Positions 15,832 through 24,349 of a stretch of DNA of 64,000 nt are shown here, one piece after another (the stretch's first letter is position 1; every line of letters starts with the position of its first letter). This stretch comes from RPRC01 sp034933285 (GTDB taxonomy: Bacteria > Desulfobacterota > Desulfuromonadia > Geobacterales > Geobacteraceae). The notes beneath the pieces are model-generated. The model did not search any database. It was given only the letters and a program-made list of their open reading frames with translations, and was not told where the DNA came from. Made by a program: the position numbers and the translations under genes. The stretch is from positions 62,001 through 126,000 of the forward strand of contig JAYFNT010000020.1 in the NCBI GenBank assembly GCA_034933285.1, in the 5' to 3' direction.

Positions 15832-18084
15832 ATGGCAAAAAAGATGCTTATCAACGTGATGCATCCGGAAGAATCCAGGATCGCCATCGTCGAGGACGGA
15901 CACCTGGTGGAACTGGACATTGAAACAGCCGGAAAGGAACAAACCCGCGGCAACATCTACAAAGGGTCCGTGGTACGGGTCGAACCCGGCCTGCAGGCTG
16001 CATTTGTCGATATCGGCATGAAGAAACTCGGGTTTCTCCAGATGGGCGAGATTCACCCCGAAAACTGGAAATGGCGCGACGACATCCCCGAAGAGCAGCA
16101 CAACCGGCGGCCCCGCATCCAGGAAATTCTGCGCAGGGGCCAGGAACTGATCGTACAGGTGGAAAAAGGAGAGCGCGAAGGCAAAGGCGCCGCCCTGACC
16201 ACTTACATATCCCTTCCGGGCCGCTACATGGTCCTCATGCCGGGAAGCGATTCCTGCGGGATTTCGCGCAAGGTTGAAAATGATAGTGACCGAAAGAAAA
16301 TCAAGGAGATGGTTGCTGAACTGGAAATAGCCGAAGGTTACGGCTACATCATCAGAACCGAGGCGCTGGGCAAGCGCAAGACGGAACTGGCGAAAGACCT
16401 CAATTACCTGATAAAACTTTATGAAAGCATAAAAGAACGCGCAGGCGAGTTCAGTGCCCCGGCGCTCATCTATCAGGAATCGGATCTCGTCATCAGAACC
16501 ATAAGGGATTATTTCAGCGCGGACATCGAAGAAGTGCTCGTGGACAGCAAGGATGTCTACAAGCAGGCGCGGGCTTTCTTCAAGGAAACAATGCCCAAAC
16601 ACGAGAAGATCGTCAAACTGCACCAGGAAAAGCGCCCCATCTTTGCCAAATACCAGCTGGAAGAGCAGATCGACCTGATCTACGAGAAGAAAGTCCCACT
16701 CAAATCCGGCGGATCCATCGTGATCGAACCGACGGAGGCACTGGTCAGCATCGATGTAAACTCCGGCAAGTCGACCGGCGAAAAGGGCGTCGAGGACACC
16801 GCATTCAAAACCAATATGGAAGCGGCCGAAGAAGTTGCGAGACAGTTGCGGCTGCGCGACCTGGGCGGTCTCATAATAATCGATTTCATTGACATGCGGG
16901 ACAGGAAACACAAGGCTGAAGTCGAAAAAACCCTGAAAAACGCCCTCAAAGCCGACAAGGCCCGGGTATGCGTGGACAAGATCTCCCAGTTCGGATTGCT
17001 GGAGATGTCACGGCAGCGGATCAAGCAGACGATAAACGAGGGCAGTTACCTGGAATGCCCGCACTGCGGAGGGCATGGAAAGGTCAAATCCGTGGAGGCC
17101 ATGGCCCTGTCTTTCCTTCGCAAGATCCACACAACCGCGGCAAGAGGTACGATTTCAGAGGTTCGCGGCAGCCTTCCCCTCGAAGTGGCCTACTACCTCC
17201 TCAACAGGAAGAAGCGTGAACTGGCCCAGATCGAAACTGATTACGAGATCGAGGTGACGGTCAAGGGCAAACCGTCTTTCATGATGAACCAGTTGGAGCT
17301 GGAGCAGATCAAGAGGGAGAAGGCCCCGCATGCTGAAATCGCAGCCGGGCAACCTGCCGAACAGGCTGGCGGCGCCGCCGGAGAGCTCGAAGAGGGACAA
17401 CAAGCCGAACAGTCCGAAAAAGGAGAGCATCCTGAGGTCCGCGAGGAACCGAAACCCAAACGAAAACGCAGGAGAGGAAAGAAGAAGCCGCACCCTGCCG
17501 GTGAAGCCGTTATTGAACTGCCTGTAGAGACAGTGCCAGCCGAGGAGGCCGCCGAGCCGGTCGAAACCGTGGTTGAATCCGCGGACGAAATCTCCATTGC
17601 CGCGGAAACGCAGGAACAGGAATCTGCTGGTGAAGCGGTAAAGAAAAAACGGCGCAGACGCCGGAAAAAAGTGACAAAAACGGTGGCCCCAGCCGAAGCA
17701 TCGACTGAATCTGAGTCGGGCGAAGCTCCCGCAACCACAGTGGCCGGGGATTTGGCTCCGGAAGAACCGGCCCCTGAGGAAACCGCACCGGAAGCGGAAG
17801 TAAAACCGGAACCTGAGGCAAAACCGGCAAAACGGGCGAGGAAACCCAGAAAACCCAGGGCAGCCGCAACAATCGCAACCGATGCAGGGTCGGGTAAAGC
17901 CGGGCAAGACGCAGCGTCAGCCACCGAAAGAACCGGCGACTCCGGGCCGGTGCCCACATCTGAGTCGGAGCCAGACGTGAAAACACCGAATGCTAATGAA
18001 CAGATCGTTGCGCCGGAAGAGAAACCAAAACGTAAAAGGGCTCCGAGAAAGAAGAAGGAGACGCCGGAACAACCAATAGAATGA
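15832..18084 (+). CDS. Ribonuclease E/G family endoribonuclease
   Basis: This is an RNase E/G endonuclease for rRNA processing and mRNA decay. The S1 domain lies near residues 35-130. The catalytic aspartates are Asp308 in SIDVNSGKS and Asp351 in IIIDFIDMRD, 43 residues apart as in E. coli RNase E (303 and 346). The zinc-link CPHCGGHG starts at Cys409. After the small domain, residues about 500-750 form a low-complexity tail rich in Ala, Glu and Pro with basic blocks (KPKRKRRRGKKK, KKKRRRRRKK, KPKRKRAPRKKK), which suggests RNA and partner binding as in degradosome scaffolds. The total of 750 residues lies between RNase G and E. coli RNase E. AAAGGA precedes the ATG. Confidence 0.93.
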   Translation: MAKKMLINVMHPEESRIAIVEDGHLVELDIETAGKEQTRGNIYKGSVVRVEPGLQAAFVDIGMKKLGFLQMGEIHPENWKWRDDIPEEQHNRRPRIQEILRRGQELIVQVEKGEREGKGAALTTYISLPGRYMVLMPGSDSCGISRKVENDSDRKKIKEMVAELEIAEGYGYIIRTEALGKRKTELAKDLNYLIKLYESIKERAGEFSAPALIYQESDLVIRTIRDYFSADIEEVLVDSKDVYKQARAFFKETMPKHEKIVKLHQEKRPIFAKYQLEEQIDLIYEKKVPLKSGGSIVIEPTEALVSIDVNSGKSTGEKGVEDTAFKTNMEAAEEVARQLRLRDLGGLIIIDFIDMRDRKHKAEVEKTLKNALKADKARVCVDKISQFGLLEMSRQRIKQTINEGSYLECPHCGGHGKVKSVEAMALSFLRKIHTTAARGTISEVRGSLPLEVAYYLLNRKKRELAQIETDYEIEVTVKGKPSFMMNQLELEQIKREKAPHAEIAAGQPAEQAGGAAGELEEGQQAEQSEKGEHPEVREEPKPKRKRRRGKKKPHPAGEAVIELPVETVPAEEAAEPVETVVESADEISIAAETQEQESAGEAVKKKRRRRRKKVTKTVAPAEASTESESGEAPATTVAGDLAPEEPAPEETAPEAEVKPEPEAKPAKRARKPRKPRAAATIATDAGSGKAGQDAASATERTGDSGPVPTSESEPDVKTPNANEQIVAPEEKPKRKRAPRKKKETPEQPIE

Positions 18085-18114
18085 CCCTTCCCGATCGGCC
18101 GCGCATTTCATTTG

Positions 18115-18149
18115 CCCTGAATTTCCCCCGTACTGGGTGAAATTCAGGG
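18115..18149 (+). terminator. Terminator after rng
   Basis: CCCTGAATTTC and GAAATTCAGGG form a perfect 11-bp stem with a 13-base loop, 30 nt after the rng stop codon, followed by TTTA. The U run is short. Confidence 0.6.
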
Positions 18150-18459
18150 TTTACCACCCTCCCCAGCTTAAGCCATCCTGGCAATAATGCACCTTTCATG
18201 AATAATTCTTCTGTAATGCAATTTTTCGCCTAAAGATAATTTCATTTCGTCCGATAATCATAGGCATGTGAAAAAACCGTCCAAGGCCTGGGGAATTCCG
18301 TTCTCAACCCCGACCCGGTGATAATGAAACGGTTTCCCAGTCCACTGCCAGAAAGCATGCCGTTTTGGAAGTTAAGAAGGTAAACGTGTAGTCGACCCGG
18401 TTCAGGAAACGTGGCATTACTGTCTGATTATCAGGCGCAATCAAAAGGAGGTGCGAAAA
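18150..18459 (+). other. Leader region of the 63-aa gene/FIST operon
   Basis: This gap holds the sigma-28-like promoter at 18231-18257 and then about 200 nt of untranslated leader before the 63-aa gene. I looked for a c-di-GMP (GEMM) riboswitch, common in this group, and did not find its conserved core. Confidence 0.5.
18231..18257 (+). promoter_or_regulatory. Sigma-28 (FliA)-like promoter of the FIST operon
   Basis: TAAAGATA, 11 nt, TCCGATAA. The -10 element matches seven of eight consensus bases (GCCGATAA) and the -35 begins TAAAG. Spacing equals that of the flagellin, flgJ and cheW promoters in this window. Confidence 0.65.
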
Positions 18460-18651
18460 ATGGCAGGAAAAATCAAGCAGATGATTGACAGCATCGTTAA
18501 CCAGAGGGCAAAGGACAACCCGATGCTGGTGGGCGTAATCAAGTCCAAGCTCATGCTGAAAGGAATTGATCCCAACAAGTTTAACGCAACGTCGGATGAT
18601 GACCCGGCAATCATCGCAAAGCTGGAAGCAGTAATGAAAGAACTCAAATAA
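18460..18651 (+). CDS. 63-aa hypothetical protein upstream of FIST gene
   Basis: A small protein I do not recognise. It starts at ATG 18460 behind an excellent ribosome site (AAGGAGG, 8 nt spacing). The product is mixed-charge and probably helical (IKQMIDSIVNQRAKDNPMLV, later DDDPAIIAKLEAVMKELK), without membrane segments or cysteines. It lies 34 nt upstream of the FIST gene behind a sigma-28-like promoter, so it may be a partner of the FIST sensor or part of the late flagellar regulon. Confidence 0.7.
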   Translation: MAGKIKQMIDSIVNQRAKDNPMLVGVIKSKLMLKGIDPNKFNATSDDDPAIIAKLEAVMKELK

Positions 18652-18685
18652 TCCATATATCAACGGCTAAAAGGAGAATGTGACG

Positions 18686-19792
18686 ATGTATATCAAGACC
18701 GCATATTCAACAAAAGGTACAAGTGATGAGGTAATCCAGGATCTCAAGTCCCAGATTGGCGTCTTCGACACGAAGCTTCTGGTCTTTTTCTCGTCCCCGC
18801 GCCTGGCGCCCAACATCATCAGCCAGAAAGTCCAGAACGCTTTCCCCGATGCGAAGGTATTCGGCTGCACGACAGCCGGTGAAATAGTAAGCGGCAAGAT
18901 GCTCAAGAACTCCCTGGTTGCTATGGCCTTTGATGCAACCGCGTTGAACGATCTGAAGATTGAGGTCGTCGAAAATCCCAAGAATGAAAACAGCGTAAAA
19001 AAAGCCTTTGCTTCTTTCGAATCCCACTTCAAAGCCCCCATGGCCGATCTCGATCCCTCCAAGTTCGTCGGCATGATCCTGGTAGACGGCCTGAGCGGCG
19101 CGGAAGAGAAACTTATCGACAAAATCGGAGATCTTACCAATGTCACCTTCATTGGCGGTTCGGCAGGCGACGATCTGAAGTTCGAGTCTACTCACGTTTT
19201 CGCAAACGGCAAAAGTTACACCAACGCAGCCGTGCTGGCAGTCCTGAAGCCGGGCGTACCGTTCACCTTCATCAAGACACAAAGTTTCTGCGACCTCGGC
19301 AAAAAACTCGTGGTGACAAAAGCCAACGAAGAGAAACGCGAGGTCATCGAGTTCAACGACAAGCCGGCTGCGCAGGCTTATGCAGAGGTGCTGGGCGTTG
19401 ATGTGGAAGAAGCTCCTAACCGCTTCATGCACAATCCTGTCGGTCTGCTCATCGACGGCGTGCCGTTCGTCAGGAGCCCGCAGCGCATCAAGGGCAGCAG
19501 CATGCTGTTCTATTGCGGAGTCACTGAGGGCATGGAACTTTCGCTCCTCGAATCGACCGACATCATCGCTGACACCAAGCAATCTATTGCGCAAGCCCAA
19601 AAAGAGCTCGGTTCCATTTCAGGGATCATCAATATCAACTGCATCCTCCGCACCCTGGAACTGGACCAGAAACAGCTCAGCGACGAATACGGAAAAGTAT
19701 TCTCCAGCGTTCCGACCATCGGCTTCAGCTCCTATGGCGAACAGTATATCGGCCATATCAACCAGACAGCCACAATGCTCGTTTTCAAATAG
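18686..19792 (+). CDS. FIST-domain sensor protein
   Basis: This protein of 368 residues has FIST N and FIST C domains, a small-ligand sensory module found beside chemotaxis and c-di-GMP proteins. Family features are FDTKLLVFFSSPRLAPN, FGCTTAGEIVSG (about residue 65), MILVDGLSGAEEKL, FIGGSAGDDLKF and, in the C half, GLLIDGVPFVRSP and the ending VPTIGFSSYGEQYIGHINQTATMLVF. It stands alone without a kinase or transducer domain, so it probably passes its signal to another protein. The ATG at 18686 has GGAG 9 nt upstream and is preferred to a GTG two codons earlier. It lies just before the chemotaxis operon. Confidence 0.88.
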   Translation: MYIKTAYSTKGTSDEVIQDLKSQIGVFDTKLLVFFSSPRLAPNIISQKVQNAFPDAKVFGCTTAGEIVSGKMLKNSLVAMAFDATALNDLKIEVVENPKNENSVKKAFASFESHFKAPMADLDPSKFVGMILVDGLSGAEEKLIDKIGDLTNVTFIGGSAGDDLKFESTHVFANGKSYTNAAVLAVLKPGVPFTFIKTQSFCDLGKKLVVTKANEEKREVIEFNDKPAAQAYAEVLGVDVEEAPNRFMHNPVGLLIDGVPFVRSPQRIKGSSMLFYCGVTEGMELSLLESTDIIADTKQSIAQAQKELGSISGIININCILRTLELDQKQLSDEYGKVFSSVPTIGFSSYGEQYIGHINQTATMLVFK

Positions 19793-19822
19793 CAAAACCC
19801 TGATCATTATTTTTCACTCGAA

Positions 19823-19858
19823 CGGAGACGGTGCCACCCCCGTCTCCGTCCCGCTTTT
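19823..19858 (+). terminator. Terminator after the FIST gene
   Basis: CGGAGACGG and CCGTCTCCG form a strong stem-loop 30 nt after the FIST stop codon, followed by TCCCGCTTTT. It separates the FIST operon from the chemotaxis operon. Confidence 0.6.
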
Positions 19859-20102
19859 CCTCACCCCAGCCGAGATCCGCGCCCGGCCCCGCTTTCCTGA
19901 ATTATGAACCATTAATGTGCCGCAGATATCAATGATCAGGAATTTGAACAGGTCGAAAAAAAATTGAACAATTTTTTAAATTTTTCGACTTTACGGCCGA
20001 AGAGAAAGTAAAAGGTCATGAGTCCCCGCCAGTCCAGTACTACCAGGCGGTTTCCTTCTCGGTTGAAACATACATCAACTCTTTTCAAGGGAGATTCCAA
20101 CT
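19859..20102 (+). other. cheW upstream region
   Basis: An AT-rich gap. Besides the sigma-28-like promoter at 19977-20003 and a ribosome site AAGGGAG before cheW, I see nothing specific. Confidence 0.5.
19977..20003 (+). promoter_or_regulatory. Sigma-28 (FliA)-like promoter of the chemotaxis operon
   Basis: TAAATTTT, 11 nt, GCCGAAGA: seven of eight and six of eight consensus bases. The predicted start is near 20010, about 90 nt before cheW. Confidence 0.65.
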
Positions 20103-20600
20103 ATGGCAACTGCAGTGAATTTCAAGGTTGAAGAATCCCAGGCAGAACTCATCCAGCTCGTAAGCTTCAATCTGGACAGGGAGGAGTACGGTGTCTACGT
20201 ACTGAAAGTCAGGGAAATCATTCGCATGTCGAACGTGACGCGGGTACCGAACACCCCCTATTACGTAGAAGGTGTAATCAATCTGAGGGGCAAGGTAATA
20301 CCGATCATCTCCCTGCGGAAAAAATTCTCGCTCGCTGAAAAGGAACACGACAAACAGACCCGCATCATCGTCATGGACGTGGATGGCGAATTGATGGGTT
20401 TCATTGTCGATTCTGTCTCCGAGGTCATAAGGGTTTCGGCCGGTGAAATCCAGCCGCCTCCGACGGTTGTCAATGGCGGAGTAGATCAGGAGTATCTGTC
20501 AGGGGTCATCAACCGCGCTGACCGGCTCCTGGTCCTGCTCGACCTCGAACGGGTATTTTCCCAGTCCGAAAGGGAATCGCTGATCAACTCGCCCCTGTGA
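20103..20600 (+). CDS. cheW: Chemotaxis coupling protein CheW
   Basis: The 165-residue CheW couples CheA kinase to chemoreceptors. A single SH3-like CheW domain covers residues 15-155: QLVSFNLDREEYGVYVLKV, EIIRMSNVTRVPNTPYYVEGVINLRGKVIPIISLRKKF (read in parts), RIIVMDVDGELMGFIVDSVSEVIRV and LLVLLDLERVFS. It is the first gene of the operon cheW-cheA-cheR-HDOD-cheB-HDOD behind a FliA-like promoter. Confidence 0.95.
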   Translation: MATAVNFKVEESQAELIQLVSFNLDREEYGVYVLKVREIIRMSNVTRVPNTPYYVEGVINLRGKVIPIISLRKKFSLAEKEHDKQTRIIVMDVDGELMGFIVDSVSEVIRVSAGEIQPPPTVVNGGVDQEYLSGVINRADRLLVLLDLERVFSQSERESLINSPL

Positions 20601-20655
20601 ATTGAAAGTCTGAACGTTATTCGGGAACATTTAGTTTCCATCAAAGGAGCTGAAG

Positions 20656-22467
20656 ATGGCAATATTGTGCGAAGACGAGGAGCTTTTGGAAGGTTTTCTG
20701 GCCGAAACGTCGGAGCTTCTGGAAAAACTTGATGATGACCTGGTCGCCCTGGAAAAGATGCCTGAAGAAATCGAACTGCTCAACGGGATCTTCCGTTCAA
20801 TTCACACGGTAAAGGGCGCTTCCAGCTTTCTCGGCTTCGATCTCCTGGTAAAAATAACGCACAAGACCGAGGATGTTCTCAATCGCCTGCGCAAGAACGA
20901 ACTCAAGATTACTCCCGAAATAATGGATGTAATTCTTGAAGCGGTAGATCACATCAAACTGCTTGTCAATGATATACGCAACGGCGAAATAGTGGAGCGC
21001 GAGCTGGATGAGATCATTAACAAGCTGATCCCTTACATATCGGAAACTTTCCGGGAATCAACAGTTCTTCATATGGAACCCGCGCAAACCGGCGAATGCT
21101 TGGAAGAAGCCACTGAAAGCCCTGTCCAAACGGAGCAGGAACCGGAGGCTGCAGTTCCTGCCCAGGAGCCTCCACGCATCGAGGCGGCCGCCATATCCTC
21201 TCCTCCGCCACCGAAGCCGTCCCCTCCCAAGGCTGCTGCACGAGGCGAAGATCTGTCCGACAATACCACTGTGCGAATCGACGTGAAACGGCTCGATGAC
21301 CTTATGAACCAGGTGGGAGAGATAGTCCTGGAACGCAACAGGATCCTGCAGATGAACCTGGATTACCAGTCCAGGGAAAATACCGCCAATTTTGGTGAAG
21401 AGTTCAGCAAGCTGGCAAAACGCATCGACTTCGTCACCTCCGAGCTCCAGATGCAGGTATTGAAAATTCGAATGATACCGGTGGAAAAGGTTTTCAAGAA
21501 ATTTCCGCGCATCGTCCGGAATCTGTCCCGCGACCTGGGCAAAGAAGTCGACCTGGAAATCATCGGTGAAGAAACGGAACTGGACAGGTCTGTCGTGGAT
21601 GAAATAGGCGACCCCCTGATTCACCTGATTCGCAATGCTCTCGACCATGGAGTGGAAAATCCGGAAGAGCGCTTGGCTGCCGGCAAGCCCCGCACCGGCA
21701 GGGTGGTACTGTCTGCAACCCATGAAGGAAACAACATAATCATCAGCATCAAGGACGACGGCAAAGGAATAGACCCGGAAAAACTTGCGCGGAAAGCTCT
21801 GGACAAGGGCCTGGTAACCGAAGACCAGCTCGCGGGAATGTCCACCAAGGAAATCCTCGACCTGATCTTCCTGCCCGGTTTTTCGACCAAGGAAAAGGCA
21901 ACTGATGTCTCCGGGCGCGGTGTCGGCATGGACGTCGTAAAGACGAACATAAGAAAGCTCAACGGGATAATCGAGATTCGAAGCGATGTCGGCAAGGGTT
22001 CTGAATTCATCCTCAAACTGCCCCTGACGCTGGCCATCATCCAGTCGCTGCTGGTCGATGTGGAAAGCGAGGTTTACTCTATACCGCTGGCGGCAGTCCT
22101 CGAAACGCTCAAGGTCGATACCAGTTCATTCCACCAGGTCGGCGGGCAGGAAGTGCTGAAACTCAGGGATTCCGTACTCCCCCTGCTCCGCCTGCAAAAG
22201 CTGTTCGGGGTACAGGGAAACGAAACTGCCCTCAACCAGAGTTATGTGGTCATTATCGGAGTCGCCGAGAAAAGAATGGGGCTCATAGTCTCCAGGCTCC
22301 TGGGGCAGCAGGAGGTTGCCATAAAATCCCTCGGCAAGTACCTGGCCGATGCGCCCGGCATCGCGGGATCGACCATCCTGGGCGATGGCAGGGTTGCACT
22401 GATCGTAGATCCGGCGGGAATAATCGAAATGGAGGAATCGGGTGGAACAGGCGCCTGGGCCGCCTGA
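20656..22467 (+). CDS. cheA: Chemotaxis sensor kinase CheA
   Basis: CheA phosphorylates CheY and CheB under receptor control. The 603-residue protein has a P1 domain with the phosphorylated His50 in SIHTVKGASSFLG, a proline-rich linker (about 150-200) where the P2 domain would usually be, a dimerisation helix pair starting near 210 (DDLMNQVGEIVLERNRIL), an HATPase domain with N box HLIRNALDHGVE, G1 DDGKGID and FSTKEKATDVSGRGVGMDVV, and a C-terminal CheW-like domain. I cannot recognise a P2 (CheY/CheB-docking) domain. No cheY lies in this operon. Confidence 0.94.
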   Translation: MAILCEDEELLEGFLAETSELLEKLDDDLVALEKMPEEIELLNGIFRSIHTVKGASSFLGFDLLVKITHKTEDVLNRLRKNELKITPEIMDVILEAVDHIKLLVNDIRNGEIVERELDEIINKLIPYISETFRESTVLHMEPAQTGECLEEATESPVQTEQEPEAAVPAQEPPRIEAAAISSPPPPKPSPPKAAARGEDLSDNTTVRIDVKRLDDLMNQVGEIVLERNRILQMNLDYQSRENTANFGEEFSKLAKRIDFVTSELQMQVLKIRMIPVEKVFKKFPRIVRNLSRDLGKEVDLEIIGEETELDRSVVDEIGDPLIHLIRNALDHGVENPEERLAAGKPRTGRVVLSATHEGNNIIISIKDDGKGIDPEKLARKALDKGLVTEDQLAGMSTKEILDLIFLPGFSTKEKATDVSGRGVGMDVVKTNIRKLNGIIEIRSDVGKGSEFILKLPLTLAIIQSLLVDVESEVYSIPLAAVLETLKVDTSSFHQVGGQEVLKLRDSVLPLLRLQKLFGVQGNETALNQSYVVIIGVAEKRMGLIVSRLLGQQEVAIKSLGKYLADAPGIAGSTILGDGRVALIVDPAGIIEMEESGGTGAWAA

Positions 22468-22487
22468 CATCTGACCCGTTTTGCCTC

Positions 22488-22512
22488 GAAACCGGCACTA
22501 GTTGCCGGTTTC
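22488..22512 (+). other. Hairpin between cheA and cheR
   Basis: GAAACCGGC and GCCGGTTTC form a perfect 9-bp stem with a 7-base loop 21 nt after the cheA stop codon. No U run follows, so it is more likely an mRNA stability or processing element than a terminator. Confidence 0.5.
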
Positions 22513-22582
22513 CAAGTAAAGCGCAGACAAATTGAACTCTGCATTGATGTGCTCCTAATATTTAAACTGATGATAACTTGGG

Positions 22583-23422
22583 ATGGCTATGAAATTATCC
22601 GATGCGGATTTCGAGATATTAAGGAATTTCATATATGATACCTGCGGCATGTTCTTCACCATTCAAAAAAAGTACTTCGTGGAGAGCAGGATCGCAAAAA
22701 GAATGGAAAAGCTTTCCATAAAAACTCCTGGCGAGTATATACGCTCTCTGAAAAACGGCGCCACAGGCTCTGTCGAGCTAAAGCAGTTGCTAAACGACCT
22801 AACCACCAACGAGACCTATTTCTTCCGCAATCCTCCACAGCTCAAAGCGCTGGAAAACCAGCTGCTGCCCGAGGTCGCGACTCCCAAGGAAAAAATCGGC
22901 TTCCGCAAGCTGAAAATATGGAGCGCCGGCTCATCTTCCGGCGAAGAAGCATATACCTTGGCTATGGTGCTGCTGGAAAAATGCGATACCCTCCTGAAGA
23001 AATGGACATTCGAGATAGTCGGCACCGACATCAACGACGAAGTGCTCGCAAAGGCCAGGGAGGGAGTATTCAACTCGTATTCGGTGAGGCATGTTCCGGA
23101 ATATTACATGCGGAAGTATTTCAGGAAGGAATCCAGCGAGCAATATGTCATCTCTCCGGAAATCAAAAAGTTCGTCAACTTCCAGCATCTCAATCTGTAT
23201 GACGATAACAAGATGATTTTCATGAAGACCTTCGACTTCATCTTCTGCGCCAACGTGCTGATCTATTTCGACACCGCATCGAAGTCAAAGGTCGTTCAGC
23301 ATTTCTATAACAACATGCAACCCTATGGCTACTTCTTCGTCGGACAGTCGGAATCGCTTCACGGAGTCAGCGACAAATTTAAGACCGTCCATTTCCCCGG
23401 GGGATTTGCCTACAAGAAATAG
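22583..23422 (+). CDS. cheR: Chemotaxis protein methyltransferase CheR
   Basis: CheR methylates glutamates of chemoreceptors using SAM. The 279-residue product has the N-terminal helical domain (DADFEILRNFIYDTCGMFF), the TNETYFFRNPPQL block, the SAM loop WSAGSSSGEEAYTLAM, GTDINDEVLAKAREGVF and the late motif FIFCANVLIYFD followed by GYFFVGQSESLHGV. The first ATG (22583) and the ATG two codons later are both possible; neither has a strong ribosome site. There is no C-terminal TPR extension. Confidence 0.94.
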   Translation: MAMKLSDADFEILRNFIYDTCGMFFTIQKKYFVESRIAKRMEKLSIKTPGEYIRSLKNGATGSVELKQLLNDLTTNETYFFRNPPQLKALENQLLPEVATPKEKIGFRKLKIWSAGSSSGEEAYTLAMVLLEKCDTLLKKWTFEIVGTDINDEVLAKAREGVFNSYSVRHVPEYYMRKYFRKESSEQYVISPEIKKFVNFQHLNLYDDNKMIFMKTFDFIFCANVLIYFDTASKSKVVQHFYNNMQPYGYFFVGQSESLHGVSDKFKTVHFPGGFAYKK

Positions 23423-23440
23423 CGGTAGAGGAGGAGCAAA

Positions 23441-24343
23441 GTGGAAACGAATTTCAAACTGGACAAAGCGCAGCAGCTGGTAAAGGGAATCCACGAACTC
23501 CCCACGATACCCGAAATCGCCACGAAGGTTCTGGACCTCTTTGACAAAGCGGACGTGGAACTGGAAGAACTGGCGGATACTATTCTTGTTGACCAGGTTA
23601 TGGCCTCACGCGTGATCAAGATCGTGAATTCGCCCTTCTTCAAACCGATGCACGAGATCAAGTCGCTCAAACGGGCTCTGATCTACCTGGGTTTCCGCCA
23701 GATCCGCCATATCGCCCTGACCTGCTCGATCATCGATGCCTTCGAAGGGAAAAACGGCGTGTTCGATGTCAAGACATTCTGGGAGCATTCGTTCGGGGTA
23801 GGCGTCGTCTCCAAGATTATCGCCCAGCGTATTCGCTATCCGGAAATTGAAAAGGCATACATCGTCGGAATAGTGCACGATATAGGAGAAGTTTTCCTCA
23901 GTTACTATCTTAAAGACGGCTTCCAGAAGGTAGTCGACGATATTAAGGGGACGGCTCGCAACTTCATGGAAACCGAAGAAAACCTCCTGGGAACCACCCA
24001 CTGCGAGATCGGTTACTGCCTGGCCAGAAACTGGAACTTCCCTGCCGAATACTGTGATGTCATAGCAAATCACCATTCTCCGACAAACGCGGAACAGGAC
24101 CCTACACTCGCTGCGATCGTAAACCTTGCCGATCTTTTCTGCTCCGTACGCCATCTGGACTATGGCGGCAGGGAATGGGTCAGCTTCGACCTTGCCGAGG
24201 AGCCGGCATGGGACATTCTGAAATCATACTCGCCCACATGCGTCGATATGGATTTGGAAAGATTCTGCTATGAGCTCGATGAGCGCATACCGGAAATCGA
24301 GGACCTGGTCAATTCGCTTTTCGAAGGCATGATAAAAAGGTAA
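23441..24343 (+). CDS. HDOD-domain protein 1
   Basis: The 300-residue product has an HDOD domain, an HD-fold variant that usually lacks the full metal site and acts in signalling: ELPTIPEIATKVLDLFDKAD, VDQVMASRVIKIVNSPFF, IKSLKRALIYLGFRQIRHIAL, WEHSFGVGVVSKIIAQ and YIVGIVHDIGEVFLSYYL. The start is GTG behind AGGAGGAGC. It lies 18 nt after cheR and 6 nt before cheB, so it is part of the chemotaxis operon. The second HDOD gene lies on the other side of cheB. Confidence 0.88.
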   Translation: METNFKLDKAQQLVKGIHELPTIPEIATKVLDLFDKADVELEELADTILVDQVMASRVIKIVNSPFFKPMHEIKSLKRALIYLGFRQIRHIALTCSIIDAFEGKNGVFDVKTFWEHSFGVGVVSKIIAQRIRYPEIEKAYIVGIVHDIGEVFLSYYLKDGFQKVVDDIKGTARNFMETEENLLGTTHCEIGYCLARNWNFPAEYCDVIANHHSPTNAEQDPTLAAIVNLADLFCSVRHLDYGGREWVSFDLAEEPAWDILKSYSPTCVDMDLERFCYELDERIPEIEDLVNSLFEGMIKR

Positions 24344-24349
24344 CCATAC

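Noticed and set aside
15607..16911. A 434-codon open frame on the minus strand overlapping the start of the RNase E/G gene
   Set aside because: It is antisense to a gene with intact catalytic motifs, is rich in Phe/Leu/Val/Asp as expected from reversed codons, and has no recognisable domain or ribosome site.
18264..18459. A c-di-GMP (GEMM) riboswitch in the leader of the FIST operon
   Set aside because: The conserved core expected for GEMM aptamers was not found by eye.
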